DNA of 64,000 nt from Paraburkholderia unamae (GCF_003268775.1 NZ_QLSU01000024.1:80083-144082); one strand, 5' to 3'. Counted from the stretch's first letter, positions 35,643 to 45,910 are shown. Numbers and translations: made by a program. The notes: a model not told the origin generated them from the letters alone.

Positions 35643-36181
35643 GAGGCCTCCGTTGGTAGCATCATCAGCAGCTGTGGTTCCGACTAGCGCAATGCATGTG
35701 CCCGACCGAGGCTGCCGGGAATCAGCCATGCGATTATTCTCGGACATGCGGGTTGAACGATCAGGTTCCGTCGCCGTGTCCCACCATGGCGTCAGGTGGC
35801 GAGGTAGAAAGCACGCCGGTTACCGCCTTCGGAGACTTCTGCCGCCATCCCGCTTCCGGTTAGCAACTGCTGGAGCTTATCTGCTGGTCGATTGGGCCGG
35901 CCGACACTAATAGCTCTTCCAGAGCGCTTTGCTTCAGTAAGGGGGACTGCGCGGACTGAGGGATCTTGGGGCGACGCACCAAGCGTCAGCCGGCGTTGCA
36001 TGCGTCGCCGAGACCCGTTCGCTCGTTGATTCCGGGGCATATCCTCGCTGGTTAGCCGCATTGCGTGGCAAACGCAGGAGACCTCATGGCGCCTGGCGCC
36101 AGTCATCCCCGCATCGCTGATATCGACGCGCGGCTTCCACGCGCCACCCGACTGCGCGCGTGAGTCAGGCGTTGCTCGCAC
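35643..36181. other. gap, no supported gene
   Basis: A minus-strand frame (from 36040 or 36181 to 35792) exists but is Arg-rich without family signatures. I do not call it. Confidence 0.4.
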
Positions 36182-37335
36182 TTGTTACGGCGCAGCTCGA
36201 TTCCCCCGCGAGGCGCCGTTACAAAGGAATACTATCTGTTTCAATGCTATTGGGCCATGCGCAATCAGCGGCCATCAGCCTTCGGGAATCGGATCATGCA
36301 GATCGGTACTTTCGATGGCGCAGAGTTGACTCAAGACACGCGGGAGCGATTGTGCGTGCGCCATCGTGCTCGGAGCGAGCATGCCGTTGCATTCACCGCA
36401 TCGCTCGACGACTTTCCGGCGCTCGCGCGTGTATGTACTGGCGAGAAGGAAGCGCTGGTGCTGCCTCTTGAGTCGACGGGGTGGAGACGGGGAGCGATAT
36501 GGCTAGCGCCGCCCGAGGCCGATTCTGCCGTGAGGATCTTCGGGTGCTGGATCAGGTCACTTCGGTAGCCAGTGCTGCGCTCGAAATCGGCGAGGTGTGT
36601 AGCCCCAGCCACATGGAGACAACGCGGTATCGGAAGTGGCCGCCGTGCTGGCTCACGAGTTTCGTAGTCCACTGTCTCCGCTTAAAAATTCGCTCGATGC
36701 GGATCGTGAGCGAAAACCGCGAGCCGCAGCGCGAATATTTCGCTGTGGCGAAGCGCCAGATCAAGCATATGACACGTCTGATAGACGAACTTCAAGGTGC
36801 CTCGCGTCTCGATCCTCACAAGCTGAGTGTCGATTTCATCGATTCGTCGCTAAATGAAATTCTCTCCGATCCGCTGGCTGCGGTTCGCGAGCGCGTTGAG
36901 GCGCGGCGGCACACATTGAGCGTTCGCGCGCTCGCGCACGACGTGCGTCTCGTGGTCGACCCCGTACGGCTCACGCAGGTGATCGTGACTCTGCTTTCCA
37001 ACGCGATTCGCTATACGCCCGGCACAGGCCAGATCGATTTGAACGTTGAGCGCAAGTGCACGGGTGCAAAGGACGGCATTGAGATCTTGATTCGCGACAA
37101 CGGTATCGGGATCGATGCGGCGATGCTTCCGCGCATATTTGAGCCGTTCGCACAATTCGCCGGGGCGGCGGCGCGGCTGGAGGGAGGGCTTGGCATCGGC
37201 ATGTCCATCGCGCAACGGCTCACTCAGTTGCACGGAGGCACGATTGTTGTGACGAGCGCGGGCCGTGAGCGCGGCATCCAAGCACGCTCTACGACCCCGG
37301 TGCGAGCGGCCGCTGCCGACGAGGCTGGGACGTGA
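36182..37335 (+). pseudogene. GAF-domain sensor histidine kinase, multiple frameshifts
   Basis: Pieces of one kinase occur in three frames. A GAF-like part (FTASLDDFPALARVCTGEKEALVLPL ... GRFCREDLRVLDQVTSVASAALEI) switches frame near 36520. The H-box MAAVLAHEFRSPLSPLKNSL is in a third frame at 36636-36700. The frame then returns to that starting at 36481 for REYFAVAKRQIKHMTRLIDELQ and the ATPase domain (LLSNAIRYTPG, IRDNGIGIDAAML, GGLGIGMSIAQRL). At least three indels are needed. The original start is unclear. It cannot make a working kinase. Confidence 0.75.
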
Positions 37336-37411
37336 TCTGCTGCGCCGCGTACTGTGGAATGGCGCAAATCGCGTAAGACTCGCGGGGTTCGCTCAATCGC
37401 GCGATGCGCGC

Positions 37412-37567
37412 TCAGCGTATCCGGGTCCAGCGGCACCAGTCGTGATGGTTGAGATTGCGCATCAGGGTCGCGCGGCGTCGTTCGCGGCGGTAATGCGCGA
37501 TCACCGCAACTGCCGCAACGGCAAGCACCACGACGCCCAGCGCGGTTCCCAGTTGTAACGCGTCCAC
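37412..37567 (-). CDS. 51-residue single-span membrane peptide
   Basis: A GTG start at 37567 lies just behind AAGGAGGT. The product begins with a 20-residue hydrophobic helix (LGTALGVVVLAVAAVAVIAH), followed by a basic, His-rich tail (RRERRATLMRNLNHHDWCRW). The strong ribosome site and clean helix support a real gene. Function unknown. Confidence 0.5.
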   Translation of the reverse strand: MDALQLGTALGVVVLAVAAVAVIAHYRRERRRATLMRNLNHHDWCRWTRIR

Positions 37568-37957
37568 GTTACCTCCTTGTCATGTGCGGGAAGCCTGGTC
37601 GAAGCGAGCAAGCGCCGCGAAGCGTCAAGGCCACCCGGCCTGAAGGCCGGTTGCGTGACGCGCCAGCACCGGAGAAAGAAAGCGCGACGCGTACGAATTG
37701 GCGGCACTGGTCGTGGACGCGTTGTCAGAGTAGCCGATAGCGTCACGGATGAGAACGGTGAATAGACGTACGAAATATATGCTTTACGGACGGTCTGATG
37801 GAGAGGCCCGGCAGCGGTTCTTTTGCGCGATCGTTACCCCATGCCGGCCTGCCGAGGCTCGATTTTTGCGCTCCCTATGCGCGCGGTCGCCACAGGAAAT
37901 TTTGTGTCGGCGCCTGGGTCGTCCGGTTGGGAGAAGGGCCTTCATGGAGGGCATATC
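37568..37957. other. gap, no supported gene
   Basis: Several short frames are present, but none with ribosome site and family signature together. Confidence 0.4.
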
Positions 37958-38293
37958 ATGGACATACTGAGTCTGGATTCCATTGAATTCACCTTTTCCC
38001 TCATGGGACTCGACGATGGAGAGGCGGCGCATCGCGCGTTGTTCGTCGGGACACTTGCGCTGCCGGTGGTCGTCCTTTACAGGGCGGATGGCAAAAGGTC
38101 TGTGAGAATTGCATTTGACGTTCCCCGCCACATCGCGCAAGGCAGGCATTACATCAACCACTCGGACGTTGTGCGAGACGCAATCGGACAAGCGATACGG
38201 GACAACCTTTTCAACCATCCGCCGGGCGAGACAGTGTATCTCGACGGCAACGCGCCGCGATGGGCAGGCATTTTGCAGCTTGGCCACGAATGA
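37958..38293 (+). CDS. hypothetical protein
   Basis: ATG 37958 follows TGGAGGGC and gives 111 residues. It starts MDILSLDSIEFTFSLMGLDDG. LPVVVLYRADGKRSVRIAFDVP looks like paired strands, and HYINHSDVVRDAIGQAIRDNLFNHPPGETVYL ends the domain. It has no signal peptide. It has the composition of a real soluble protein, but I do not recognise the family. Confidence 0.5.
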   Translation: MDILSLDSIEFTFSLMGLDDGEAAHRALFVGTLALPVVVLYRADGKRSVRIAFDVPRHIAQGRHYINHSDVVRDAIGQAIRDNLFNHPPGETVYLDGNAPRWAGILQLGHE

Positions 38294-39438
38294 CGCCGCG
38301 GCTCCTGCGATGCGTCTGTCAAATGACGAAGCGCGCCGCGCGAGTGGTTCGGCGTGAGGTTTGTTATGGCCAAGCGGCCCGCCGAACGAATACAGGCCCG
38401 CGGTCTCGTGGGCTGCGAGCGAATTGAATAAGTCGTAGGCAAAACGTAAAGAACGAGCCTTAAAATCCTGTCGAGTAATTGTGCAACTGCACACGGGTGG
38501 CCGCTGAGAGCCAGCACATTTCTTTCGCACACGGAATGCTTCATGTGGCCACTTCAAGAAGTCGAGTTTCGCTTTGCGTCCGGAGACGTCGTATTGGTCC
38601 ATATTTCCAGCCAGGGCGAAGGATCATTTGCTGCGCGAGCCAGTAGACCTATTCCACCGTCGCAGTTTCGGAGTGTTCACGAAATGCGAATTGTCCCGTG
38701 CCGCAATAGCGCTACTGCGCTGGATGCATTTATGTGCGTGCTGTGCTTCGTTAAGTGCGTGGCTCGGCAGTCTCGAACCAGCATCGTCTCTGTTGCTAAT
38801 GCGGGCACATTCGGCGTGCGCGGTAGCAGCTTAGCTAGTTCAGACGGTTTCGTCCGCACTCGCGATGAATAGTCGGTGTGAAGATCCCCTGTCGTGCAAC
38901 CTATTTGTCAGGGGCCGCCGTCCGGATGACTCGGTGCGATTCAAACGGCGGCCAAGCTGTCCTTGTCGTAGCACGGGCTTTCTTCTCGGACCATGGGTGT
39001 TGTATAGGCGGCAGCGGCCCCGGTTCTGGCCTATGGTCCCTGATCTTCGCCCATAGGTGGCCAATCACCTACCATTCTCCCAGTGCAAGGCTCCTCAGTT
39101 GAGGTTGCCGCTTCTTGGAGATTGGCCGTGCTCGCGCGTGTTGCTGTCACTACGGCTCATCTCATCTCGGCGGATGCTCGCGCAAAGAGCGCCGCGCTTT
39201 TGTTTGATCATTTCGTGGTCCCGCCCTACGAATCGGACTCTGCGACTGGTCGCACGGCGGTGGCCAATTCCATTGTGTGCGCAGTGCCGTCTTCGCTCTC
39301 TTCGAGGGAAAGTGAACGGTCTTGCGACACAACCGCGCGAAGCGACGGTCCGCCGATGAAGAAGCGAGCGGGTCGCCGTACCACAAATCCCCTGCCGCCG
39401 ATGTGGCGACGGTACGAACCGCCGATTCCGGACGGCGA
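38294..39438. other. 1.1-kb stretch without supported genes
   Basis: Open frames here are short, mutually overlapping and lack signatures. A 109-codon plus frame ending at 38872 has no ribosome site and an unlikely Cys/Ser-rich end. I find no RNA gene. Confidence 0.45.
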
Positions 39439-39666
39439 CTAGGTTGCGCTGACGCAGTGTTCGTCAACCCAGCCCATTGCACATTCGCGCGCAAACATAA
39501 GAGCCTCGTGTTCGTCGATGAAATTCTCGTCCAGGTAGAGGTCATGAACATCGTCCTCGAACGAACCGTCTGACGCCGGAGTGAAGATTCTCGCGTTCGC
39601 CACGATTCTCCCGTCATCAATGCCTGCGCTCGTGCTGATCAGGCAAGACCGAAAAAAGAATTGCAT
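39439..39666 (-). CDS. small hypothetical protein
   Basis: 75 residues from ATG 39666, with GAGGAGGC directly upstream. The sequence is acidic (ARIFTPASDGSFEDDVHDLYLDENFIDEHEALMFARECAMGWVDEH) after a short beta-prone start. The strong ribosome site supports translation. No family is recognised. Confidence 0.5.
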   Translation of the reverse strand: MQFFFRSCLISTSAGIDDGRIVANARIFTPASDGSFEDDVHDLYLDENFIDEHEALMFARECAMGWVDEHCVSAT

Positions 39667-40137
39667 GATGGCCTCCTCTAGGTGTCGCATGGCGCGCAAT
39701 TTCCATGCCACGTTGGCTGGAACTCTGAATAGTTAAAAGTGCAAGCACAGGCCAAAGTAAGGTGATGAACTTGCAGTCATGAACTACTTTATTTCTGTGG
39801 GTGGCCGGTGCAACATAAAGTTAGCTGGCCGAACGCGGGCGCGCATCGCTTGACCTTCGGGCACTCGGCGCGTCAATGTGCGATGCTTTGTCCGCGGACC
39901 GGCCAGCCCCTTGCAATTGCCCCTTGAGTGGCACTGGCCGCCATGAGTCTGTCGTGACGCGCGGCGACGCTGAAGGGTGGCTTCCGTTGCCTTCGATCAT
40001 CGACGGATTCACAGAAGTTATCTCTCGGTCGTAAAGGCTATCATCGCGTGCGATTCCTGTCCTTTGGCGGTATGGCGACGCGTGGCTGTCTTTGTGCCCG
40101 CTAACAGTGACTGCTTCGGCTACCGACGAAGCTGCTA
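39667..40137. other. gap, no supported gene
   Basis: This is sequence between two minus-strand genes. No signatures were seen on either strand. Confidence 0.4.
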
Positions 40138-41427
40138 TTAGAGAAACATGCCGACTGCCGCTACCGCCATCAACGCAGTTGCGAGCCAGCCGCCAGCCCG
40201 CAGCATCCCGGTAATCACGAATTTTCCCATCACGCGTTGGCTGCTTGCCATCAACATAACGACCACCATGACCGGTACCGCGGCCAGACCGTTTATGATC
40301 GCGCTCCAGTAGAGAGCCTTGACCGGATCAAGCGGGAAAAAGGTGATGGCAACGCCGCCAACGATGGCCACCAGAATCACGGAGTAGAATTCGCGCGCCA
40401 GGGTGAGATGCAAGGACAGGCTACTACGCCAGCGGAACGCCCCGGCAGCGCCGTATGCGGCGCTGCCGGCCAGCACCGGGAGTGCCAGCAGTCCCGTGCC
40501 GACAATAGCGGCCGCGAAAACTAGCGCTGCGAGATGGCCTGCGATCGGCGCCAGTGCCTTCGCCGCGTCGGCCGACGTCTGGATCTCGATGCCGTGAACG
40601 TGGAGCGTCGCGGCGGCCGTGAGCATGATGAAAAACCCGACTCCGTTTGAGACAGCCATGCCAATCCAGGTGTCGGCGGTGATTCTGTCCAAATGCCGGT
40701 AGGCCCGGAACGACGATACCCAGCGAAGAGGGCGCTCGCCCGGCTTGGACCGGAGCTCCTCGACTTCCTGTGAGGCCTGCCAGAAGAACAGGTATGGGCT
40801 GATGGTGGTACCAAGTACGGCAACAACCATGCTGAGGTAGTCATTTGTCAGTGCCGCCTTAGGCCGCACGATAGAGACTGCGACCTGCCGCCAGTCTACT
40901 GGCACGACGAACGCCACGGCGATGTACGCGAAAAGGACGAGTGTCAGCCATTTGAGAAAGCGCGCATAGCTGTCGTAGGGAAGCCAAATCTGCAATGTCG
41001 CCGAAAACGCACCAATGAGGATAACGTAAAGCTGCGTGGGGCCTGGGACGAGTAGGTGGAGCGCAGCGCCCATCGCTGCGAGATCTGCCGCAATGTTAAT
41101 CGTATTTGCGGTCGCGAGCAGCAATACGAGCGAGACGACTATCCACGTAGAGCCGAAGGCCCGTATGTTTGATGCAAGCCCCTTGCCGGTTACTCGCCCG
41201 ATACGCGCGCTGGTCATTTGGATGGCGACCATCAGAGGGTAGGTCAGCAGGAGCGTCCACAGGAGTGAGAAGCCGAATTTAGCACCGGCCTGCGAATACG
41301 TTCCAATGCCGCTCGGATCGTCATCAGCAGCACCAGTGACAAGTCCGGGGCCCAGTCGTGACAGCCATGAGCGTTCAGTCCTGTCGACAACGGCGGCCTC
41401 CGGCTCAAGGCCTTCATTTTCGGTCAT
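40138..41427 (-). CDS. divergent Nramp-family transporter
   Basis: A 429-residue inner-membrane protein with about 11 hydrophobic segments. ATG 41427 follows AGAGG. TM1 has GLVTGAADDDPSGIGTYSQAGAKFG, where canonical Nramp has DPGN. TM6 has GTTISPYLFFWQASQEVEE, where Mn/Fe transporters have the metal-binding Met-Pro-His. So both metal-coordinating motifs differ and the substrate is probably not Mn2+/Fe2+ in the usual way. The family assignment is firm from the overall pattern, the cargo is open. It stands alone. Confidence 0.82.
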   Translation of the reverse strand: MTENEGLEPEAAVVDRTERSWLSRLGPGLVTGAADDDPSGIGTYSQAGAKFGFSLLWTLLLTYPLMVAIQMTSARIGRVTGKGLASNIRAFGSTWIVVSLVLLLATANTINIAADLAAMGAALHLLVPGPTQLYVILIGAFSATLQIWLPYDSYARFLKWLTLVLFAYIAVAFVVPVDWRQVAVSIVRPKAALTNDYLSMVVAVLGTTISPYLFFWQASQEVEELRSKPGERPLRWVSSFRAYRHLDRITADTWIGMAVSNGVGFFIMLTAAATLHVHGIEIQTSADAAKALAPIAGHLAALVFAAAIVGTGLLALPVLAGSAAYGAAGAFRWRSSLSLHLTLAREFYSVILVAIVGGVAITFFPLDPVKALYWSAIINGLAAVPVMVVVMLMASSQRVMGKFVITGMLRAGGWLATALMAVAAVGMFL

Positions 41428-41607
41428 TTCGCGACCTCTCATCCAAGATTGGATGTGCTCTTGCCGAACGCAAGAACTGTACCTTGGGCATTTGGCGCTC
41501 AGGCTCTCGGCTTGCGCCTGAGTTTCTTGAATCAACCGGTTCTGACGGGGGCGCGCGCCTCAGAACCAGAGGGACGTGACGTTTCACTCGCTTCGCAAGG
41601 ATGGATT

Positions 41608-41964
41608 TTGAAGACGATCCTGCTCGTGGATGATGATCCACTGCTGCTCGACGCCCTCGCCGCACTGGTCGCGGCGGGTGGCTATGCGGTTTGTCGGGCC
41701 GGTGATGGGGCCGAAGCGCTGCGTCGAGCACGTGCCTATGCGCCGACAGTCATTGTGACGGATTACATGATGCCGATCATGAGCGGTGAAGCTCTTGTCA
41801 GGGCACTGGCCCGCGACCCTGCGCTTGCGAACATTCCCGTCGTGTTAAGTTCCGCGATAGCCGCGCCGCCTCCTGATCTTCCGATCGCAGCATTCCTGCG
41901 CAAGCCGTTTGCGGCTGAGCGCCTACTTGCACTGTTGCATCAGCACTCGGTGGGCAGAAGCTGA
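41608..41964 (+). CDS. stand-alone response-regulator receiver
   Basis: A 118-residue REC domain with a TTG start at 41608 behind AAGGA (no in-frame ATG is close by). KTILLVDDDPLLLDALAALV provides the acidic pair, TVIVTDYMMPIMSGEAL the phosphoacceptor Asp, VVLSSAIA the switch Ser/Thr side and FLRKPF the Lys. It resembles the island receiver at 25641 in length and lack of output domain. It probably takes phosphate from a hybrid kinase such as the one encoded next. Confidence 0.8.
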   Translation: MKTILLVDDDPLLLDALAALVAAGGYAVCRAGDGAEALRRARAYAPTVIVTDYMMPIMSGEALVRALARDPALANIPVVLSSAIAAPPPDLPIAAFLRKPFAAERLLALLHQHSVGRS

Positions 41965-42394
41965 TTGCCTCTCGGTTGCGTCGTGAGTCCCTATGTTGTG
42001 CTCCGCAGCTTCTGTTGCGAGTCGTACGTTAGCCAGCCGACCAGCGGCTTAAGGTGCGCTCGGACAGTTGACCGTAGCCAATTATCGCGGCCGTAAGGGC
42101 GCGCGGTACAGCGACGGACGTGTACTGTCATTCGGTGGTGGGGAATCGACACGCGGCTGGCCAGAATTGCACGCGTCACTAGGGGCAGAGAAGGCCCGTA
42201 GAATGCGGCTTGCGTAGTCGCGATTTCCCCGGCGTACGAATTGCTATATCGCACGCATTCGCGGAAAGGAGTAAAGGGCATCATGTAGGCGCGCGTCGGG
42301 AGCAATCGATTCTTGCAGCAGCCAGTTTAGCGAAGGTGTGCAGAGATCGCGGTCCGATTGCGGCGGAACAGCGGTAGAGATGACGGAGGAGTAC
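41965..42394. other. gap upstream of the hybrid kinase
   Basis: No supported gene; presumably it contains the promoter of the kinase. Confidence 0.4.
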
Positions 42395-44752
42395 ATGGTT
42401 CACGTTTTTCTGGAGGACGAGGAGGATGGCTGGGAGAGGGCGCTGGTGGCGCGCGTATCCGAGTATGGCATTTTCCGGCTGACCGCGGCTGGTGTTATAG
42501 CTAGCTGGAACCCTGGCGCGGCGCGCATTAAGGGCTACAGTGCTTCCGAAATCATCGGCAGGCACTTTTCGGTCTTCTATCCGGCCGAGGACAGGGACGC
42601 GGGGGTTCCAGAGGCGGTGCTGCAAACAGCGCGCGACTACGGCTATTGCGAAACGGAAGGATGGCGCGTGCGCAAAGACGGCTCGCATTTCTGGGCAAGC
42701 GTTCTAATCACGCCACTGACGGCGTCTGATGGAGTTTTGACCGGGTTCGCGAAAATCGTCCGGGATATCACGGATAAACGGTGCGCTCACGAGGCGGTGC
42801 TCGAAAGCGAGCGGCGTTTTCGTCTTCTGGTTCAAGGCGTCACGGATTATTCCATTTTCATGCTCTCACCGGAAGGCGTCGTAACGAACTGGAATCTTGG
42901 CGCTGCACGGATCAAGGGCTATGAAGCGGCAGAAGTCGTCGGAACGCATTTCCGTAGGTTCTACACAGCGGAAGACGCCGCGCTTGGTCTGCCTGAACGC
43001 GGCCTGGAGATAGCAACACACGAAGGTCGCTTTGAAACCGAGGGGTGGCGAGTCCGAAAAGACGGAAGCCGGTTCTGGGCAAACGTGGTGATTGATGCGA
43101 TTCGCGACGAGGCCGGCCAGCTGGTGGGCTTTGCGAAGATCACCCGGGACGTAACCGAGCGCAAGATCGCCCAAGAACAGTTGGATGAGGCACGTGCCGC
43201 ACTTTTGCAGTCCAGAAAGATGGAGGCCATCGGCAAGCTCACCGGAGGCGTGGCTCACGACTTCAACAACGTCCTCCAGGTTCTGCGGGGCAACCTGGAG
43301 TTGCTGGAAAGGCGTCATGGACGAGACAGGTGGTCGCGCGAGCGTCTTGACAGGGCGATTGACGCGGTAGAGCAGGGCGCCAATCTCGCTTCCCAGCTTC
43401 TCGCATTTGGTCGTCGCCAGTCGTTGCAGCCCACGCCGGTCAACCTCGCAACGATGTTAAAGAACATGGACGATTTGCTGCGGCGCGCTCTCGGAGAGTT
43501 GATCCATATCGAAACCGTCGTCGCGGGAGGCCTCTGGAATACCTTGGTCGACCCCAATCATCTGGAGAACGTCGTCCTGAATCTTGCGATCAACAGCCGG
43601 GACGCGATGTCGGGCGGTGGCAAGCTGACGATGGAGCTCGCGAACGCTACCCTGGACAGCCACTACAGTGCGCTCCCCGAGGATGTACCCGAGGGACAGT
43701 ATGTCCTGCTCGCCATCACCGACGCAGGTTGCGGCATGCCGCAAGAGGTGATGGACCGTGCATTCGAACCATACTTCAGCACCAAACCGGCGGGAGAGGG
43801 TACCGGACTCGGTCTGAGCATGGCTTATGGCTTCGTCAAGCAAAGCGGCGGCCATATGAAGATCTACAGCGAAGTCGGACACGGAACCACGGTTAAGATT
43901 TATCTGCCCAGGACCATGGAAGCTGTCGCCGAGGAAGGGGTCTCAAACGCTCCGCAGGCTGCCGGCGGCTCGGAGACGATACTGGTGGTCGAGGACGACA
44001 GGCGTGTTCAGTCGACGGTCATAGAAACACTTGTTGAACTTGGTTACACCGTGCTCAAGGCCGACGACGCTCAAAGCGCGATGGTGATAGTCAAAAGCGG
44101 AGTGAGAATAGATCTGCTCTTTTGTGATGTGGTGATGCCTGGCCCGCTGCGCAGCGTCGACATGGTCAAAATGGCGACGCGTCATCTGCCGGGCCTCAAG
44201 GTGCTCTTCACCTCGGGCTATACGCAGAACGCGATCATCCACGGCGGCCGCATCGATCCGGGGGTGCACCTGCTCAGCAAGCCCTATAGCCGCGAGGAAC
44301 TTGCGACGAAGATCCGTCGGATGCTGATAGGCACATCGGCGGTGCGTCGTCCAGCGAACGATGCACAAGGCGGCCGCGCCGCACCAACACGCCCAAAGTT
44401 GATCTCACTGCTTGTCGTTGACGACGATCTAGCGTCGCGAGAGGCGGTGAGTGAACTCCTGCTGGACATGGGACACGAGGTGCAGCAGGCCTCTAGTGCA
44501 CAGGAGGCGTTGCGAGTGCTAGATGAAGGCGAAACGCAGGTCCTCTTGACGGACATTCATCTGAGCGGCTGTTCAGGCATCAAGCTCGCCGCCGCGGCGC
44601 TCGATCGCGATCCGGAATTACGCGTGATCCTCGCGTCGGGAAGCGAACCACCAGAGCGGCAGGATCTGAATTTTGAGTTCTATTTCCTTCGCAAACCATT
44701 TTCGTTGGAGCAGTTGCGCGAGTTCGTGGATAAGATCGCCCGCTCCAGCTAG
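42395..44752 (+). CDS. cytoplasmic PAS-PAS hybrid histidine kinase with two receiver domains
   Basis: About 785 residues; ATG 42395 is preferred for GGAGGA, and ATG 42380 is possible. Order: PAS 1 (YGIFRLTAAGVIASWNPGAARIKGY ... WRVRKDGSHFWASV), PAS 2 (YSIFMLSPEGVVTNWNLGAARIKGY), coiled linker, H-box GKLTGGVAHDFNNVLQVLRGNLEL, HATPase (NLAINSRDAM, ITDAGCGMP, GTGLGLSMAYGFVKQ), REC 1 (ILVVEDDRRVQ, FCDVVMPGP) and REC 2 (LLVVDDDLASRE, LLTDIHLSG, FLRKPF). No transmembrane helices. The paired PAS repeats are typical of redox or light-type cytosolic sensing, but no chromophore Cys (GRNCRFLQ) is present. Confidence 0.88.
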   Translation: MVHVFLEDEEDGWERALVARVSEYGIFRLTAAGVIASWNPGAARIKGYSASEIIGRHFSVFYPAEDRDAGVPEAVLQTARDYGYCETEGWRVRKDGSHFWASVLITPLTASDGVLTGFAKIVRDITDKRCAHEAVLESERRFRLLVQGVTDYSIFMLSPEGVVTNWNLGAARIKGYEAAEVVGTHFRRFYTAEDAALGLPERGLEIATHEGRFETEGWRVRKDGSRFWANVVIDAIRDEAGQLVGFAKITRDVTERKIAQEQLDEARAALLQSRKMEAIGKLTGGVAHDFNNVLQVLRGNLELLERRHGRDRWSRERLDRAIDAVEQGANLASQLLAFGRRQSLQPTPVNLATMLKNMDDLLRRALGELIHIETVVAGGLWNTLVDPNHLENVVLNLAINSRDAMSGGGKLTMELANATLDSHYSALPEDVPEGQYVLLAITDAGCGMPQEVMDRAFEPYFSTKPAGEGTGLGLSMAYGFVKQSGGHMKIYSEVGHGTTVKIYLPRTMEAVAEEGVSNAPQAAGGSETILVVEDDRRVQSTVIETLVELGYTVLKADDAQSAMVIVKSGVRIDLLFCDVVMPGPLRSVDMVKMATRHLPGLKVLFTSGYTQNAIIHGGRIDPGVHLLSKPYSREELATKIRRMLIGTSAVRRPANDAQGGRAAPTRPKLISLLVVDDDLASREAVSELLLDMGHEVQQASSAQEALRVLDEGETQVLLTDIHLSGCSGIKLAAAALDRDPELRVILASGSEPPERQDLNFEFYFLRKPFSLEQLREFVDKIARSS

Positions 44753-44828
44753 GATGACAAACAAATGCGCATACGGGGTCTCCGCCCTTGGTAAGCTTGC
44801 GCGAAAGGAACCAGAAAAGAAGACTTCG

Positions 44829-45101
44829 ATGGACCCGCATTTTCGGGTCTGGGGCCCTGAGCAGCCCCCGGGATCTGACTACCTGACCTTTTCCGTTACC
44901 GACGGAGACACGACGTTGCCAGGAACAATATCTTGTATCGCCTTGGTGTCTTTGGATCAACCGTTTTGCGGGTCTTGGATTGACGCCTTTTGCTCGTACG
45001 AGCAGAAAATCTGTGCCGTGGCAATACGCATGATGCGCCGGAATCCTGGGATTTGCGTCATTCATCTGAACGGCGGTCATTTCGTCGAGTCGGGCAACTG
45101 A
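44829..45101 (+). CDS. small hypothetical protein (DUF1488-like)
   Basis: 90 residues from ATG 44829. The pattern DYLTFSVTDGDTTLPGTISCIALVSLDQPF followed by a helix with IDAFCSYEQKICAVAIRMM resembles the DUF1488 layout (V.F...DG....C.IS..AL). The match is loose. The ribosome site is weak. It lies 75 bases behind the hybrid kinase. Confidence 0.42.
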   Translation: MDPHFRVWGPEQPPGSDYLTFSVTDGDTTLPGTISCIALVSLDQPFCGSWIDAFCSYEQKICAVAIRMMRRNPGICVIHLNGGHFVESGN

Positions 45102-45436
45102 CCGAGTAAGCTGGCACGTGTTCGGTAACGGGTTCCGCGGCTTGCAGATGCCAGTGAGCCGAAATTTCGCTCTGCACTACGGAAGACTGGCTAAGCGGTT
45201 GATTGCGAAAATCAAAATTTCCCTGACAGCTGCGCCGTTCAGATATCAATGCCCGATCGCCTTCTCTAGGCTCCGAGTGTCTTCTCCCGTCGGCCCATCT
45301 CTCCTGCGACGTTATACGTTCACTGCATTCGTGATTGCGATGCCCGGTGGAAAGGAACACAAAGGGGCCCGCACGTTCCCGTGTGTAGATCGGAAGACAC
45401 AGGCGCCTACACGAAGGCGCCTGTTAGTCTGCGCTG
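45102..45436. other. gap between converging genes
   Basis: It holds a nine-base-pair hairpin at 45399-45424. Nothing else is recognised. Confidence 0.4.
45399..45424 (-). terminator. hairpin downstream of the PRC-barrel gene
   Basis: A perfect ACAGGCGCC/GGCGCCTGT stem with an eight-base loop lies 13 bases after the stop of the minus-strand PRC gene. The following bases are not T-rich, so termination is only possible. Confidence 0.4.
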
Positions 45437-45910
45437 TTACACGTCAATCGGGCGCACGCCGTCGTCGGAGCGCGCGAGAGGATCCGTGCTTGATAACCAG
45501 TACGGCCGGCGACCGTAGTAGTCGTGCATTTGCGTTCCCCACGCGGTATCGGCCATGGCCGGCCAGTGATCCTTGTCGAACCCGGGATCGTCCTTGATGC
45601 GCTGTGCCGTGATGTCCACACGGAAACACTTCTCTGCCGTATCCAACGTCAATGCGTTCCAAGGAATGGCATGCAACGTATTGCCCATCCCGAGGAACCC
45701 GCCTTCCGAGAGGACGGCATAGGCCACGCGTCCGCCGCGCACGTCGAGCATGATGTCCGATATTTTGCCAACGTGTTCGCCGTCGGACGACATGACCTTG
45801 TTACCATCGAGCGTAGCCGAAGCCATGATGTCTGGGCCAGGGCCCTCGCCAACGCCACCACCAACGATTTTTGCGCCCGTGCGGCCCGATTGAGGGTCAA
45901 GAGTAGTCAT
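45437..45910 (-). CDS. PRC-barrel domain protein (copy 1)
   Basis: 157 residues from ATG 45910 with GGAGATT upstream. After a Gly-rich leader (AKIVGGGVGEGPGPDIM) the PRC barrel reads ATLDGNKVMSSDGEHVGKISDIMLDVRGGRVAYAVLSEGGFLGMGNTLHAIPWNALTLD. A conserved tail follows (CFRVDITAQRIKDDPGFDKDHWPAMADTAWG). Such proteins are soluble stress-related scaffold-like proteins. A second copy at 60771-61223 is nearly collinear, part of a duplicated stress-gene set. Confidence 0.85.
   Translation of the reverse strand: MTTLDPQSGRTGAKIVGGGVGEGPGPDIMASATLDGNKVMSSDGEHVGKISDIMLDVRGGRVAYAVLSEGGFLGMGNTLHAIPWNALTLDTAEKCFRVDITAQRIKDDPGFDKDHWPAMADTAWGTQMHDYYGRRPYWLSSTDPLARSDDGVRPIDV

Noticed and set aside
35792..36181. 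129-codon minus frame
   Set aside because: No ribosome site and no recognisable pattern; lies between the DUF3309 gene and the broken kinase.
38543..38872. 109-codon plus frame
   Set aside because: No ribosome site, random-looking C-terminus, no partner genes.
45387..45397. AGATCGGAAGA, identical to the first 11 bases of a common Illumina adapter
   Set aside because: The match ends after 11 bases and the sequence continues normally into a perfect hairpin; chance similarity is more likely than adapter carry-over.
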